Part shown: positions 36,495-44,382 of the stretch, piece after piece
Position numbering within the stretch: position 1 is the first letter of the stretch
Layout of the letters: each line of letters opens with the position of its first letter
Source: a virus
IMG/VR virus record: IMGVR_UViG_3300027970_000021
Span: 1 to 64,000 of that record
Reading direction: 5' to 3' (one strand)
DNA length: 64,000 bases
Translations under genes and position numbers: made by a program
The notes under the pieces: model-generated
Database searches by the model: none
Told to the model about the DNA's origin: nothing
What the model saw: the letters and a program-made list of their open reading frames with translations, nothing else

Positions 36495-38114
36495 TTACGC
36501 TTGTTTGGAAAGCTGCTCAAGTCCGATCGCGGTCGGCCCCAGTTTGGCGGCGCCATCGATCTGCTTTGCTTGCTGCTCCTGCGCCACGGCCTGCGCCTGC
36601 GCGTCGGCCCGTGCTTTCCGCTTCTGCTCAACCTCATCCGCATCCCGGATGATCTCTTGCGGGAAGTTGAACACGCGAGCAGCAAACTTCAAAGCGGCAT
36701 CGCCATTCAAGTTGTCGAGCACGCTCTGATCTGCCTGCACGAACGGCGCGATGAAATCCATCGTCTTCGAGATCGATTGCGCTTCCGCCACACGCTGCGC
36801 TTGCGCAATCATGGACGTGTACGCAACATCGATCTGCCGGCCACGGAGAACTTCGGGGGCCTCGTCAATCATTCCCTTGCGCTGCATGATCTCAAACACG
36901 CGATCAATCAAGGGACGTAAGAATTCCGATTGCTGGCGACCGAGCATAGGGCCCAGCAAACGCATGCGCTCTTCAGTCCGCTGCATGACTTCCGTTGCCG
37001 TCATCTGCGGGCCAGTGTTGAGCTGCAACTGATCGATATAGAACGTCTGCTTGATCCGCTCGCGGCGCTCGCGCATGACTTCAAACCCAAAATCCACGCG
37101 CGTGTCGTTGAACACGGGCTCGATCCGGTCTTGCGACCCTGCACGGTAGTAGCTCACGCCACCAGGGCGAGTTTTCAGCGGCATTACAAAGCCGTCGTCG
37201 GGCGCCTGCACCGGAGGATCGACGGCTTTCTGGGCGCCAATCAGCACCGTCTCAGTCATCTTGTTCAGGGTCTTCACATCCGGGAGTGCATTCATCCCGG
37301 GGCCGCGTCCGTAGACTTCGCCCGAGGCCTTCGTCCACCGCGGCACTACCAGGGGGAGTTCTCGGAACTGCCCCTCAGAGAGCTCCACTTCGTCCACTGA
37401 CTTCAGAATGAACTGAGAGACGTAGCGGAACTTGGCGGTGGAAACCTTGGCTGCATCCCGTGGATAGATCGCCTGGATCAATTCAAATTTGTCTTCCACG
37501 CCCTTTTCATAGGCGCGCTTCAGATTGCGCGAGAGCTCGAGAACTTTCTCTCCGAATTGCTGCACGATCTGGCGCGCAGTCCACTGGAACGAGCGGTAGA
37601 TTTCATCAATCTGCCCCTTGTTGTTCTCAGCGATGTAGAGCTCTTTGATGTGGCGAGCGGCAAACCGCACGACTTGATCCTCGTCCTCTTCAATCGAGAA
37701 ACCGGCGGTGCCAATGCAGGGGAGATCAAGATAATACTGGTGCACTTCCGTCTGGAAGTTTGAGCCGTTGAAGACATTAAGCATCTTGCGCGAGCTGTTT
37801 TGCAGCCACTTGCGCACATCATCGAGATCATCGATCTCGGGGTTGCCGGTTGTGAGCATGAACCACTGCCCAGAGGGGTTTGTCAGCATCCCATGCAGCG
37901 CTCCTGCCAGGAGCTCATTCGATTGCACTCCCGTCGAATCCAGGAGCACGAGATTGCGCTTCTGCCCCGGCGAGTACACGGTGTTGATATCGGAGCGGTT
38001 TGGGAGCATGTAGGTTGCGCACTCACGCCAGTGGGATTCCCACGTCGTGCGATCGGCCTTGAGCTGCTCGAAGCGTTTGCAAATCTTTTTTGCCGAGAGC
38101 TTATCTGCTGCCAC
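36495..38114 (-). CDS. Portal (head-tail connector) protein, 539 aa
   Basis: A typical podophage portal: KKICKRFEQLKADRTTWESHWRECATYMLPNR at the N-terminus, LLDSTGVQSNELLAGALHGMLTNPSGQWFMLTTG, and MTATEVMQRTEERMRLLGPMLGRQQSEFLRPLIDRVFEIM near the C-terminus. The length is normal for the family. It forms the dodecameric ring for DNA packaging and exit. The start is a GTG placed directly after the preceding gene's stop. Confidence 0.95.
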   Translation of the reverse strand: MAADKLSAKKICKRFEQLKADRTTWESHWRECATYMLPNRSDINTVYSPGQKRNLVLLDSTGVQSNELLAGALHGMLTNPSGQWFMLTTGNPEIDDLDDVRKWLQNSSRKMLNVFNGSNFQTEVHQYYLDLPCIGTAGFSIEEDEDQVVRFAARHIKELYIAENNKGQIDEIYRSFQWTARQIVQQFGEKVLELSRNLKRAYEKGVEDKFELIQAIYPRDAAKVSTAKFRYVSQFILKSVDEVELSEGQFRELPLVVPRWTKASGEVYGRGPGMNALPDVKTLNKMTETVLIGAQKAVDPPVQAPDDGFVMPLKTRPGGVSYYRAGSQDRIEPVFNDTRVDFGFEVMRERRERIKQTFYIDQLQLNTGPQMTATEVMQRTEERMRLLGPMLGRQQSEFLRPLIDRVFEIMQRKGMIDEAPEVLRGRQIDVAYTSMIAQAQRVAEAQSISKTMDFIAPFVQADQSVLDNLNGDAALKFAARVFNFPQEIIRDADEVEQKRKARADAQAQAVAQEQQAKQIDGAAKLGPTAIGLEQLSKQA

Positions 38115-38516
38115 TTATTTCCCCGAAATCTGGCGCGCTGCGAGCGACCCGAAATATTGCTGTGCCGGCGACGGCTTAGAGAGGCCCACGTTCGGAGATG
38201 TCATCAGCTTCGCCGACTCTTCCGTCTGTGCGCGAGCCGCAGCTGCCCGGGCACTTGCAGCGGTAGCCGTCTGTGTGTACCGATTGATGAGATCATTCTG
38301 TTTGTTGATGATGTCGGGCTGGGCCAGGAACGATTGATCGTCTTTGCTTGTGGCTCCCAGGGCTTCGATCTCGGCGAGATACGCCTTGCGCTCTTCATCC
38401 GAGAGCTCCGCATTCTTATTGACGGCGTTGATGATCGAATCCCGCCCGCGGAGAACTTCCTGGCTGTAAAGCATGCCCTGTGCCGTGCCGGCCTGGCCGC
38501 GATCATTGCTACCCAT
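38115..38516 (-). CDS. Small helical protein between portal and large terminase, 133 aa
   Basis: Polar, with long predicted helices (ELSDEERKAYLAEIEALGAT; TAASARAAAARAQTEESAKL) and a C-terminal QQYFGSLAARQISGK. Genes of about 100-150 residues in this position often encode small head or packaging proteins. No motif allows an assignment. It lies end to end with the portal gene. Confidence 0.6.
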   Translation of the reverse strand: MGSNDRGQAGTAQGMLYSQEVLRGRDSIINAVNKNAELSDEERKAYLAEIEALGATSKDDQSFLAQPDIINKQNDLINRYTQTATAASARAAAARAQTEESAKLMTSPNVGLSKPSPAQQYFGSLAARQISGK

Positions 38517-38532
38517 TGAAAGCCCTCCCCAT

Positions 38533-39861
38533 CTACCCTAGAATATCGTAGCTTGAGTCGGTATGATCCGGCAAGTGGTCGCGACGCGTCCTGACCGAAT
38601 TGTCAATATTCCCCATGGCTACCAGGCGGAAACCGTCCGCGCCGTGCGAGGCCCAGTTATGCAGGGGCTTCGTCGAAAAAATCTTGTTCTTTGCGTCCCA
38701 CTTGCGCTCGTAGTTCTTGAGCGCATCGATCCCACGGGCGCACTTCTCCGCGTCAAACCACACCTTGGGTATCAGCAGGCGGGCTGCGTTGATCCCGTCT
38801 TCGACTGAGTGCCGGGGCAGGACCTTGGCTGTCACACCTAGATCCCGGAGCGACTGGATCCGGTTCTTTCCCGTCTGTAGCTCACGCGCCTCGGCATCGT
38901 GCGGAAGAATATGATCGCGGTACACGTAGCCACCACGGCGCTGAGCACGCTTCTGAAGCTCGGCCACGTAGTGGGGGAGCGCCTGCCCAGAATCCTCCAG
39001 ATAGTCGATCGCATGGAACTCCCTCCCCACTTGCTGAATGAACCAAATGACGAGCGAATCGCCGATCCCGAGGTCCCAGTAGGTATCGACGGGAACCGCG
39101 GGGTCATGTGGGACTTCGCAAATGCGGCCAGCTTTCTGTGCCGCTTCCATCTCTTTTCCGTAGTAGGCCCCGATAAGCGCTGCCGTAAACGAGCACTCAA
39201 ACTCCTGCTCAAACTCCTCCGGCGACATAATCGCCCGCGCGTCGTCCAGCTCCTTGGCTGGAACGATGCCCGTCTCAGAAGCTTTAAACACGCCCCAGTA
39301 CCAGTCCTGATCAACACCAGATTTCGACTTCGCGACTTTTAAGATATCCCAGAAGTGGTTCTGCCCCTTGGGAGTACCGATGAAGATCGCCCAGCCCATC
39401 CGGTCCGAGAGCGCCGGGCGAATTACCTGCGACCACACCAGGGGGTCCATTTCCGCGAATTCATCCAAAATAACCCCGTCAAAATACATCCCCCGGATCG
39501 ATCCGGGGTTGTCGGCTCCCAGGAGTACAATTCGGATCCGATCGCCCCCGTTGACGCCAGGGCGAGGAATATCCACTCGCAACTCAGCCTCATTTGCCGT
39601 CACCCCAGGGATATTCTTCGTGTACTCTTTGAGGTAATCCCACGCGACGCGCTTGGCTTGCCCGTAGTAGGGCGCAAAATATGCGTACTGCGGGTTCTTG
39701 CGCGGGCAACGGAGTGACTTGTCAACAACTTCGTTGATCGCAAGTACCGTTTTCCCGAAACGGCGATGGCAGACGAGCACATTGAAGCGCTTCAGGAGAG
39801 TATGAATCTTCTCCTGCAGTTTGCGCGGAACGTACCCGGTTCCGACTTTCTTTTGCTGCAT
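38533..39861 (-). CDS. Large terminase subunit, 442 aa
   Basis: The ATPase has a Walker A variant (VCHRRFGKT, about residue 31-39) and Walker B with catalytic Glu (GVILDEFAEMD, about 129-139). It is followed by the coupling motif region (IFIGTPKGQNHFW) and a C-terminal nuclease fold (DTYWDLGIGDSLVIWF; HDAEARELQTG). I start at the ATG at 39861, five bases after GGGGG, rather than the TTG in front. It pumps DNA into the head and cuts concatemers. Length is slightly short for podophages (about 450-600) but all motifs are present. Confidence 0.95.
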   Translation of the reverse strand: MQQKKVGTGYVPRKLQEKIHTLLKRFNVLVCHRRFGKTVLAINEVVDKSLRCPRKNPQYAYFAPYYGQAKRVAWDYLKEYTKNIPGVTANEAELRVDIPRPGVNGGDRIRIVLLGADNPGSIRGMYFDGVILDEFAEMDPLVWSQVIRPALSDRMGWAIFIGTPKGQNHFWDILKVAKSKSGVDQDWYWGVFKASETGIVPAKELDDARAIMSPEEFEQEFECSFTAALIGAYYGKEMEAAQKAGRICEVPHDPAVPVDTYWDLGIGDSLVIWFIQQVGREFHAIDYLEDSGQALPHYVAELQKRAQRRGGYVYRDHILPHDAEARELQTGKNRIQSLRDLGVTAKVLPRHSVEDGINAARLLIPKVWFDAEKCARGIDALKNYERKWDAKNKIFSTKPLHNWASHGADGFRLVAMGNIDNSVRTRRDHLPDHTDSSYDILG

Positions 39862-39903
39862 CAATTCCCCCGGCCCCAGGATACCAGGGGGGAGGAAAAA
39901 CCG

Positions 39904-40194
39904 CTAGGATTCACGAACGGGAATCCCGGGTTGCGCTAGATCATGTACCGTGATCGACAGCCACACCGTCCAGGGCTTGCAATTCTGGCACCCCGGATTC
40001 TGGCAGTGGGGCTGCTTCACCTTCTTCGTCAGCGTCGCTCCATGCAGGAGCTTCGCTGTGTCCCCGATCCCCGTGATCTGGTGTTCGACTATCAGCTTCT
40101 TGATCACCTCTGTCCGCAGTCCCGGAGCCTTCACCTGGAAGTGCTCGAGCTGGTTCCACGTCACCGCTGATGTCGTCTCGAATTCCACCCACAT
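39904..40194 (-). CDS. Small CxxxxCxxC protein overlapping the small terminase gene, 96 aa
   Basis: The ATG at 40194 follows AGGGGG at a good distance; the frame can be extended to a TTG at 40245. The product (MWVEFETTSAVTWNQLEHFQ..., LIVEHQITGIGDTAKLLHGAT, HCQNPGCQNCKPWTVWLSIT) looks like a real folded protein with a zinc-knuckle-like Cys pattern. It lies out of frame over the last 85 codons of the small terminase gene, whose own sequence there is low-complexity. Function unknown. Confidence 0.6.
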   Translation of the reverse strand: MWVEFETTSAVTWNQLEHFQVKAPGLRTEVIKKLIVEHQITGIGDTAKLLHGATLTKKVKQPHCQNPGCQNCKPWTVWLSITVHDLAQPGIPVRES

Positions 40195-40777
40195 CTTTTG
40201 CCCCCTGGAATCCCGGATCTCCGGGCCTACGAATACCCGTGTCAATGATTAATTGCAGGGGGGCTTGCGCATCCCCCGAAATTTTGACCTTGCTTCCCCA
40301 GTTTTCGGGGTCGAGTTTTTCCGCCTGCCACTTCAAAGTCTCGACCGCGAGTTTAACTCCCGCAACTTCATCCTTGCCCGGCTCTGTAAGGGCGCGATTG
40401 ACTGCATCCTGGGCAGCGTTTTCCGCTGCAATCTTTTTTGCAAGCTGGACCTTCTCGCGGAAGTTCGGTTTGTCCGTCATCCACTTCATCAACACGCGAG
40501 CCGGCGGCATGCCTTCAATCTTTGCGACATCCGTAAACGTCGCTCCGCCTTGTACCAGGGAGGCCACACGGTCAGCCAGCCCCATCGAGTACACAAAGCG
40601 TCCGTCAACGCGGGCGAGCTGCTCACGGCCTACCAGGGCCCCTGTCTCGACATCGATGAGGTTGTATTCCTGGATGCTCTCGTCCCATTCCCAGTGGACG
40701 TGCTGGCCCGCCTGCGAGGTTTGCAGGGGGGAGGAAGACGGGGCAAGTTCTAGGTCGAGCGGACGCGGAGTGGTCAT
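39941..40777 (-). CDS. Small terminase subunit, up to 278 aa
   Basis: The first 170 residues are a small terminase: MGLADRVASLVQGGATFTDVAKIEGMPPARVLMKWMTDKP is a helix-turn-helix, followed by FREKVQLAKKIAAENAAQDA and LKWQAEKLDPENWGSKVKISG. The PLQLIIDTGIRRPGDPGF motif is typical near the C-terminus of this family. The remaining 80 or so residues are Glu/Ala/Gly/Pro-rich and read like an unconstrained frame over the gene at 39904-40194, so the protein may in reality be extended or may end differently. The ATG at 40777 is chosen over a GTG at 40783. Confidence 0.75.
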   Translation of the reverse strand: MTTPRPLDLELAPSSSPLQTSQAGQHVHWEWDESIQEYNLIDVETGALVGREQLARVDGRFVYSMGLADRVASLVQGGATFTDVAKIEGMPPARVLMKWMTDKPNFREKVQLAKKIAAENAAQDAVNRALTEPGKDEVAGVKLAVETLKWQAEKLDPENWGSKVKISGDAQAPLQLIIDTGIRRPGDPGFQGAKDVGGIRDDISGDVEPARALPGEGSGTADRGDQEADSRTPDHGDRGHSEAPAWSDADEEGEAAPLPESGVPELQALDGVAVDHGT

Positions 40778-40783
40778 TCTCAC

Positions 40784-41135
40784 AGGATACAGGATTTAAA
40801 ACAATCCGGGAACCCGCGACATAGTTGCCGCACTGCGTCAAATGAAAACTGAAAAACTTGTCCCGGTTGCAGTCGGCACCGAACGCCCTAACCGGTCTCG
40901 GGGAATTTGGGGGTGCACCCCTTTGAAAAGACCCCCCGGGGGGCCCCGGCATCCGTCTATCAATGCGCGGCGGGCCGCTCTTATATACTAGACCCCGGTA
41001 CCCTGGGGCGCACACGCCTAGGGGCTCGCGCTACCCTTATCCCGGGGGCGCACATTTATTTCACTTTGCTATTGACAAGGCTAATCACTTATCATAATGC
41101 ACTGACTCACAATGTACCAACACAAAGGAGTTCAA
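40784..41135 (+). promoter_or_regulatory. Divergent control region of phage B
   Basis: About 350 bases without a credible gene separate the leftward late operon from the rightward operon. It holds two perfect 12-bp palindromes (GGGGTGCACCCC at 40910-40921, CCCCCCGGGGGG at 40932-40943) and two copies of GGGGCGCACA (near 41006 and 41044). A sigma70-like promoter on the plus strand has TTGACA at 41072 and CATAAT 15 bases on, with TATTGACAAGGC at 41070-41081 repeated at 48781-48792. An AATGTACCAACA element at about 41109 recurs near 42101. No clear late promoter is seen on the minus strand. A replication origin is possible but not shown. Confidence 0.55.
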
Positions 41136-41384
41136 ATGAAACGCACCCTTCGTAACCTAACTCTAGGCCTTACCCTCGGCGCCGGGATCCCCGGAGTCCT
41201 CCTCTACAGCGCCCCAGTGCACGCCGCGGCAGGTGCCCAGGCTGCCAAAGGGGGAACTCCCCGAACGATTGATCCCAGGAATCCCTGCCATTGGTCCAAA
41301 ACCCACATTGTATGGGTCCCTGAGACCCGGGGGTGCATGACCCCGGCCGCTTACTCCCAATGGTTGAAAGAACGCGCTAAATAG
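41136..41384 (+). CDS. Small exported protein, 82 aa
   Basis: The ATG at 41136 has an AGGAG seven bases upstream; the open frame begins 24 bases earlier. Residues 1-25 are a Sec signal peptide (KRTLRNLTLGLTLGAGIPGVLL then APVHA-AAG). The mature part is only about 56 residues, with two Cys (PCHW, GCMT) that could form a disulphide and a TPAAYSQWLKERAK end. It is the first gene of the rightward operon. Early phage proteins sent to the periplasm can block superinfection, but that is only a hypothesis here. Confidence 0.75.
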   Translation: MKRTLRNLTLGLTLGAGIPGVLLYSAPVHAAAGAQAAKGGTPRTIDPRNPCHWSKTHIVWVPETRGCMTPAAYSQWLKERAK

Positions 41385-41743
41385 ATCGTACATGGCTAGA
41401 TGGCATCTATCGGGGCATCAGGCCACTGAATTCTCAAACATCTTTTTGGTTCCATATATCCAACGCGTATTTTTGCCAGATATCCTTATAATGCCTTTCC
41501 AGAAAAAAGATATTTTTTTTAGAGAAGTATCTGCCCTAGTCACTACTATGCAAATAGATTTTAGAAAATCAAGTACTTAGGGGAGTGACGAGGTACTTTA
41601 GGGCCTCGTCACTGCCCGGTAACTCATACCCTGCTAGATACTATCTGACACTTAGTTAGGTCAGACGCAAATTAAAACCTTGTCCAAACGCCATGCTACA
41701 TGGCATGTAACACACACAACATCTAACCAAGGAGATTAACGCG
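41385..41743 (+). promoter_or_regulatory. Intergenic region with strong hairpin, palindrome and repeat motif
   Basis: No convincing gene. It has a 10-bp hairpin AGTGACGAGG/CCTCGTCACT (41584-41593, 41604-41613) without a following T-run. CGCAAATTAAAA at 41666-41677 recurs at 46385-46396. The inverted repeat GCCATG-CTA-CATGGC (41690-41704) sits 40 bases before the next ATG, as an operator might. A 62-codon frame at 41392-41580 lacks a ribosome site. Confidence 0.45.
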
Positions 41744-42052
41744 ATGCCTGTAAAATTAGAAACTGTTAAAATTCGAGTACATGCCGCCGGTCAAGTGTTT
41801 GAAATGGAAGAAGGGGATAGCTTAGCGGCACAGTGCCTAATACGTATCCCGGAACTAAGGAAACCCTATGAGCGGGACCTAAAAACGCTCCCGTTCGAAG
41901 ACGCCGCCGAGATGGCGCAACGCTTTGAGGATTGGCACCCCGGACTCCTAGACCTTCCCATCACCTGCCAGGTGTTATCCCTGCATTTGTACCGCGTAAG
42001 GCCCCGGGGAACCGGGAAGTACCGCCGCCTAGTGGCCACGCGCACGTTCTAA
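41744..42052 (+). CDS. Hypothetical early protein, 102 aa
   Basis: Preceded by an AAGGAG ribosome site. A soluble alpha/beta protein (RVHAAGQVFEMEEGDSLAAQCLIRIPE; FEDWHPGLLDLPITCQVLSL). No motif recognised. It stands alone between two regulatory gaps and follows a possible operator at 41690-41704, so it may be separately controlled. Confidence 0.6.
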   Translation: MPVKLETVKIRVHAAGQVFEMEEGDSLAAQCLIRIPELRKPYERDLKTLPFEDAAEMAQRFEDWHPGLLDLPITCQVLSLHLYRVRPRGTGKYRRLVATRTF

Positions 42053-42144
42053 TCCCCCTGCAAATAATCCTTGACTCTCAACGTCCCAACTATCATTATC
42101 AAATGTACCAACAGCCCTAAAAGCCGAATTGGAGCGGCTAAATC
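42053..42144 (+). promoter_or_regulatory. Candidate promoter before the second exported protein
   Basis: TTGACT (starting 42070) and CATTAT 17 bases on resemble a sigma70 promoter on the plus strand. The AATGTACCAACA motif shared with the 41.1 kb promoter region follows at about 42101. A GGAG lies 14 bases before the next ATG. Confidence 0.45.
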
Positions 42145-42399
42145 ATGAAATACCGATTTAAAACCACGTTGATAGCAACCTTGCTCGCAGGGAGCCTTGG
42201 GGTTTCCTCTTCTCCTGCAAATGCGATCGCGAAGCCGCGCATCTCCCTGGAAGATGCCGTCGAAAAGCTTCGTGTAAAGTATTCGATCATGGATGCATCC
42301 GAGAACATGCGTGCACGTCACAAGCAAGAACGAGCGGAACTAAAAGAGCGCCAAAAAACTGAGCGCGAATCTCTCAAGTTCCAATTGGGGCGCAAATGA
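42145..42399 (+). CDS. Small exported coiled-coil protein, 84 aa
   Basis: N-terminal signal peptide (KYRFKTTLIATLLAGSLGVS, with cleavage expected near SPANA). The mature 55 residues are a highly charged helix (MRARHKQERAELKERQKTER), likely a coiled coil in the periplasm. Second gene for an exported protein in the first 1.3 kb of this operon. The stop overlaps the next ATG (ATGA). Function unknown. Confidence 0.7.
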   Translation: MKYRFKTTLIATLLAGSLGVSSSPANAIAKPRISLEDAVEKLRVKYSIMDASENMRARHKQERAELKERQKTERESLKFQLGRK

Positions 42400-42584
42400 A
42401 AACAAAGCTTGCTGAAATCTTCCGCGAATACTGGAACAACTTTCTTAGCGTTGAAGGCTTTGCATCGTATTATGGAATCCCGGTTTCCAGGGCGCAACGC
42501 ATGATTAATCTAGGCCGCTGGGCGCACGACAAAGGCGCTAAAGCCCCTTGGACAATCCAGGGCCGCAAGGCAGGTAGCAAATGA
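42396..42584 (+). CDS. Small helix-turn-helix-like protein, 62 aa
   Basis: ATGA overlap with the upstream gene, so translationally coupled. The sequence NFLSVEGFASYYGIPVSRAQRMINLGRWAHDK has the spacing of a helix-turn-helix of the DNA-binding excisionase type, and the C-terminus is basic. A small regulator is possible. The exported protein gene upstream shows no relation to it. Confidence 0.55.
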   Translation: MKTKLAEIFREYWNNFLSVEGFASYYGIPVSRAQRMINLGRWAHDKGAKAPWTIQGRKAGSK

Positions 42585-42796
42585 GTAAGGTCCAAGTAAT
42601 TGAACAATCGCGAAGCGTCTTCATTACGTGGGACTTTGGCTCCCTGGGATCAAGCCAACGTTGGCTAAGAAAGATCCGGGGTGCCAAGTGTGTTTCCCCC
42701 TGCAGATATGTACGCAACTTATACGGCGAAGAGTTTTTGCTGCGCGAATATCAAGACAATCAAGGTACGCGTTTTTTAGTGAAGGAGAGTATTTAA
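42581..42796 (+). CDS. Small hypothetical protein, 71 aa
   Basis: ATGA coupling to the gene before. Mixed alpha/beta, basic, with two Cys (KCVSPCRYVRNLYGEEFLLR). The beta-rich second half (LLREYQDNQGTRFLVKES) ends the protein. No family recognised. Confidence 0.5.
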   Translation: MSKVQVIEQSRSVFITWDFGSLGSSQRWLRKIRGAKCVSPCRYVRNLYGEEFLLREYQDNQGTRFLVKESI

Positions 42797-43051
42797 ATGA
42801 GACATTACATAAAACTTGACCGCAGCGGCCCTCGCGCAAAATCGTTTGGCTTTGGATCGAACAATAAGATCACGGAAGGCAAGCAGGACTTGACTTTTGA
42901 AGCTGAGTTCTTAACGCAGGAAAAACCCCGGGAGAATGATACACGCAAGTCCCTAGGTTCGGTGCAACTTGTCGTCCTCCCCTGCAAAACCCGAGAGCTA
43001 CGGCATTGGCATAATGGTGTGTGCACGGTACTCGCTATGGTGAAAGTATGA
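42797..43051 (+). CDS. Small hypothetical protein, 84 aa
   Basis: Directly follows the previous stop (TAA, ATG). Polar first half (KLDRSGPRAKSFGFGSNNKI), then a beta-rich second half ending HNGVCTVLAMVKV. No motif recognised. It belongs to a chain of tightly coupled small early genes. Confidence 0.5.
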   Translation: MRHYIKLDRSGPRAKSFGFGSNNKITEGKQDLTFEAEFLTQEKPRENDTRKSLGSVQLVVLPCKTRELRHWHNGVCTVLAMVKV

Positions 43052-43302
43052 ATGTGGATCTTGGTTACGTGGCAACACGTAGGAAGCGTATACTTGTGGA
43101 GCAATGGGAGTTGCCGTTCGCTACCTGCCAAGTGTGGGAAGCGCATGGACCCCCGGGAGCCCGCCACATTCAGCACAAGTATGCGGCATGCTACTTAGAT
43201 GAGTTTGGAAAGAAGCAATGGCTACGAGAGCCTGAAACTGATTTTGAAACGGTGTCGGGAGCACGCACGGCAATTCTTATCTTCATGGAGACTTTAAAAT
43301 GA
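43048..43302 (+). CDS. Small hypothetical protein, 84 aa
   Basis: I take the ATG at 43048, which overlaps the upstream stop (ATGA), over an earlier ATG at 43021. Sequence begins NVDLGYVATRRKRILVEQWE and ends VSGARTAILIFMETLK. Alpha/beta layout, two Cys, no recognised family. Confidence 0.55.
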   Translation: MNVDLGYVATRRKRILVEQWELPFATCQVWEAHGPPGARHIQHKYAACYLDEFGKKQWLREPETDFETVSGARTAILIFMETLK

Positions 43303-43391
43303 CAGCAGATTACGGATGGAAATTGTGGGAGCTTGCAATTATTGTGGGTCTCATTATGCTAGTTGGAACAAAATTAGGGGTGATTAAATGA
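43299..43391 (+). CDS. 30-aa single-membrane-segment peptide
   Basis: ATG at 43299 overlaps the upstream stop and its own TGA overlaps the next ATG at 43388, so it is locked into the operon by ATGA junctions at both ends. The peptide reads MTADYGWKLWELAIIVGLIM and continues LVGTKLGVIK: a short polar start, a hydrophobic segment of about 14 residues and a basic end. A tiny membrane peptide of unknown role. Confidence 0.65.
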   Translation: MTADYGWKLWELAIIVGLIMLVGTKLGVIK

Positions 43392-44083
43392 GTTCAAAAA
43401 GTCGTGTGAGGCCAGGTGTTCCCGCGAGTCGGAAGGACCCTATGCCACCGAAATTTCCGGTGGAGATCCCCCCTGCAAAAAAAGAGCATTGGCAGGAGGA
43501 GCCGGTTAAAGGATGGCTGGACCCCTGGGAGTATTTCATCCAGGATCAAGTCAAACAAAAATACCCCGAATTACTTGCACTCACGCCTAGGCGTATGCAA
43601 GTGGTTGATCCCAAGTGGGCGGGGCGTGACGAGGAGTCCCGCCTGCAATGGTGGGCATGCTTTCTCTGGGCATTGGCGGGCCCTGAATCTAATCGTTCTC
43701 GGACGATGATCTATGTTGAGGGGACGATGGATAAGGACCCCGTGACGGGCTTCCAGGTGCGCTCAGAGGGGTTACTCCAGCTGAGCTATCAGGACGTGCC
43801 CAACTATAAATATAAGGGTGAAATCTCCTGGGAGAAGGATCGGGAGCTTGCGCGCTTTGATTATGAGACGAAAGCGAAGTTCGGAGATGGACTGCGTACG
43901 TTGCATTCTGCTTACGCGAATCTTGACTTAGGTCTCTTCATCATGCGCAAGCATTTGGTTGAATTCAACTCGGATCGATCGTTTGAGGATGCACTAGGCA
44001 AATACTGGTATGTGATGCAAACGCGTAACAAGGAAGAGTTTGCGCAGGTGTTGGCTGGGCTTAAGACTCGGGGGATGCGGTGA
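43388..44083 (+). CDS. Hypothetical protein, 231 aa
   Basis: A Pro-rich basic N-terminus is followed by a Trp-rich region (WQEEPVKGWLDPWEYFIQ; KYPELLALTPRRMQVVDPKWAGRDEESRLQWWACFLWALAGP) and a helical C-terminal half (LGLFIMRKHLVEFNSDRSFEDALGKYW). It is the largest protein of the first early block and has no recognised catalytic motif. Coupled at both ends (ATGA before, GTGA after). Confidence 0.6.
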   Translation: MSSKSRVRPGVPASRKDPMPPKFPVEIPPAKKEHWQEEPVKGWLDPWEYFIQDQVKQKYPELLALTPRRMQVVDPKWAGRDEESRLQWWACFLWALAGPESNRSRTMIYVEGTMDKDPVTGFQVRSEGLLQLSYQDVPNYKYKGEISWEKDRELARFDYETKAKFGDGLRTLHSAYANLDLGLFIMRKHLVEFNSDRSFEDALGKYWYVMQTRNKEEFAQVLAGLKTRGMR

Positions 44084-44382
44084 GAATCATCAAATTCGTC
44101 TCACGCGAAATTAGCGGTGGGCAGATTGCGCTCTATCCTATCTATGAGAATGGCAGGGAGGGTGCGCTTGCGTGTAAGTGTACGCCTGAAGTTGCGCACA
44201 TGTTCATGAGCGCGCCAAGCCTTATGCGTATGGCAGAGCAAGCAACTGGCTCCCCGGACCCCATCATGCGCAGTCTCGCGCGTACCTCGCTCGCACTCGC
44301 GAAGCGTGCGCCAGACGTTCTCCCTGCAAATAGCCGCTCTGATGCGTTCATGAGCATCATTAGGGGGCTTCGGGATGGCTAA
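44080..44382 (+). CDS. Hypothetical protein, 100 aa
   Basis: GTG start overlapping the upstream stop. An alpha/beta protein: RIIKFVSREISGGQIALYPI, YENGREGALACKCTPEVAHMFMSAPSLMRMAEQ, then an Ala/Leu-rich helix. No recognised motif. It overlaps the HNH gene by eight bases. Confidence 0.55.
   Translation: MRIIKFVSREISGGQIALYPIYENGREGALACKCTPEVAHMFMSAPSLMRMAEQATGSPDPIMRSLARTSLALAKRAPDVLPANSRSDAFMSIIRGLRDG

Noticed and set aside
40623-41015. 130-codon minus-strand frame reaching into the divergent control region
   Set aside because: Overlaps the small terminase gene out of frame and is Pro/Arg-rich from GC-rich palindromic DNA.
41392-41580. 62-codon plus-strand frame in the gap after the first exported protein gene
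   Set aside because: No ribosome site, atypical composition, and it overlaps no conserved context; treated as noncoding.
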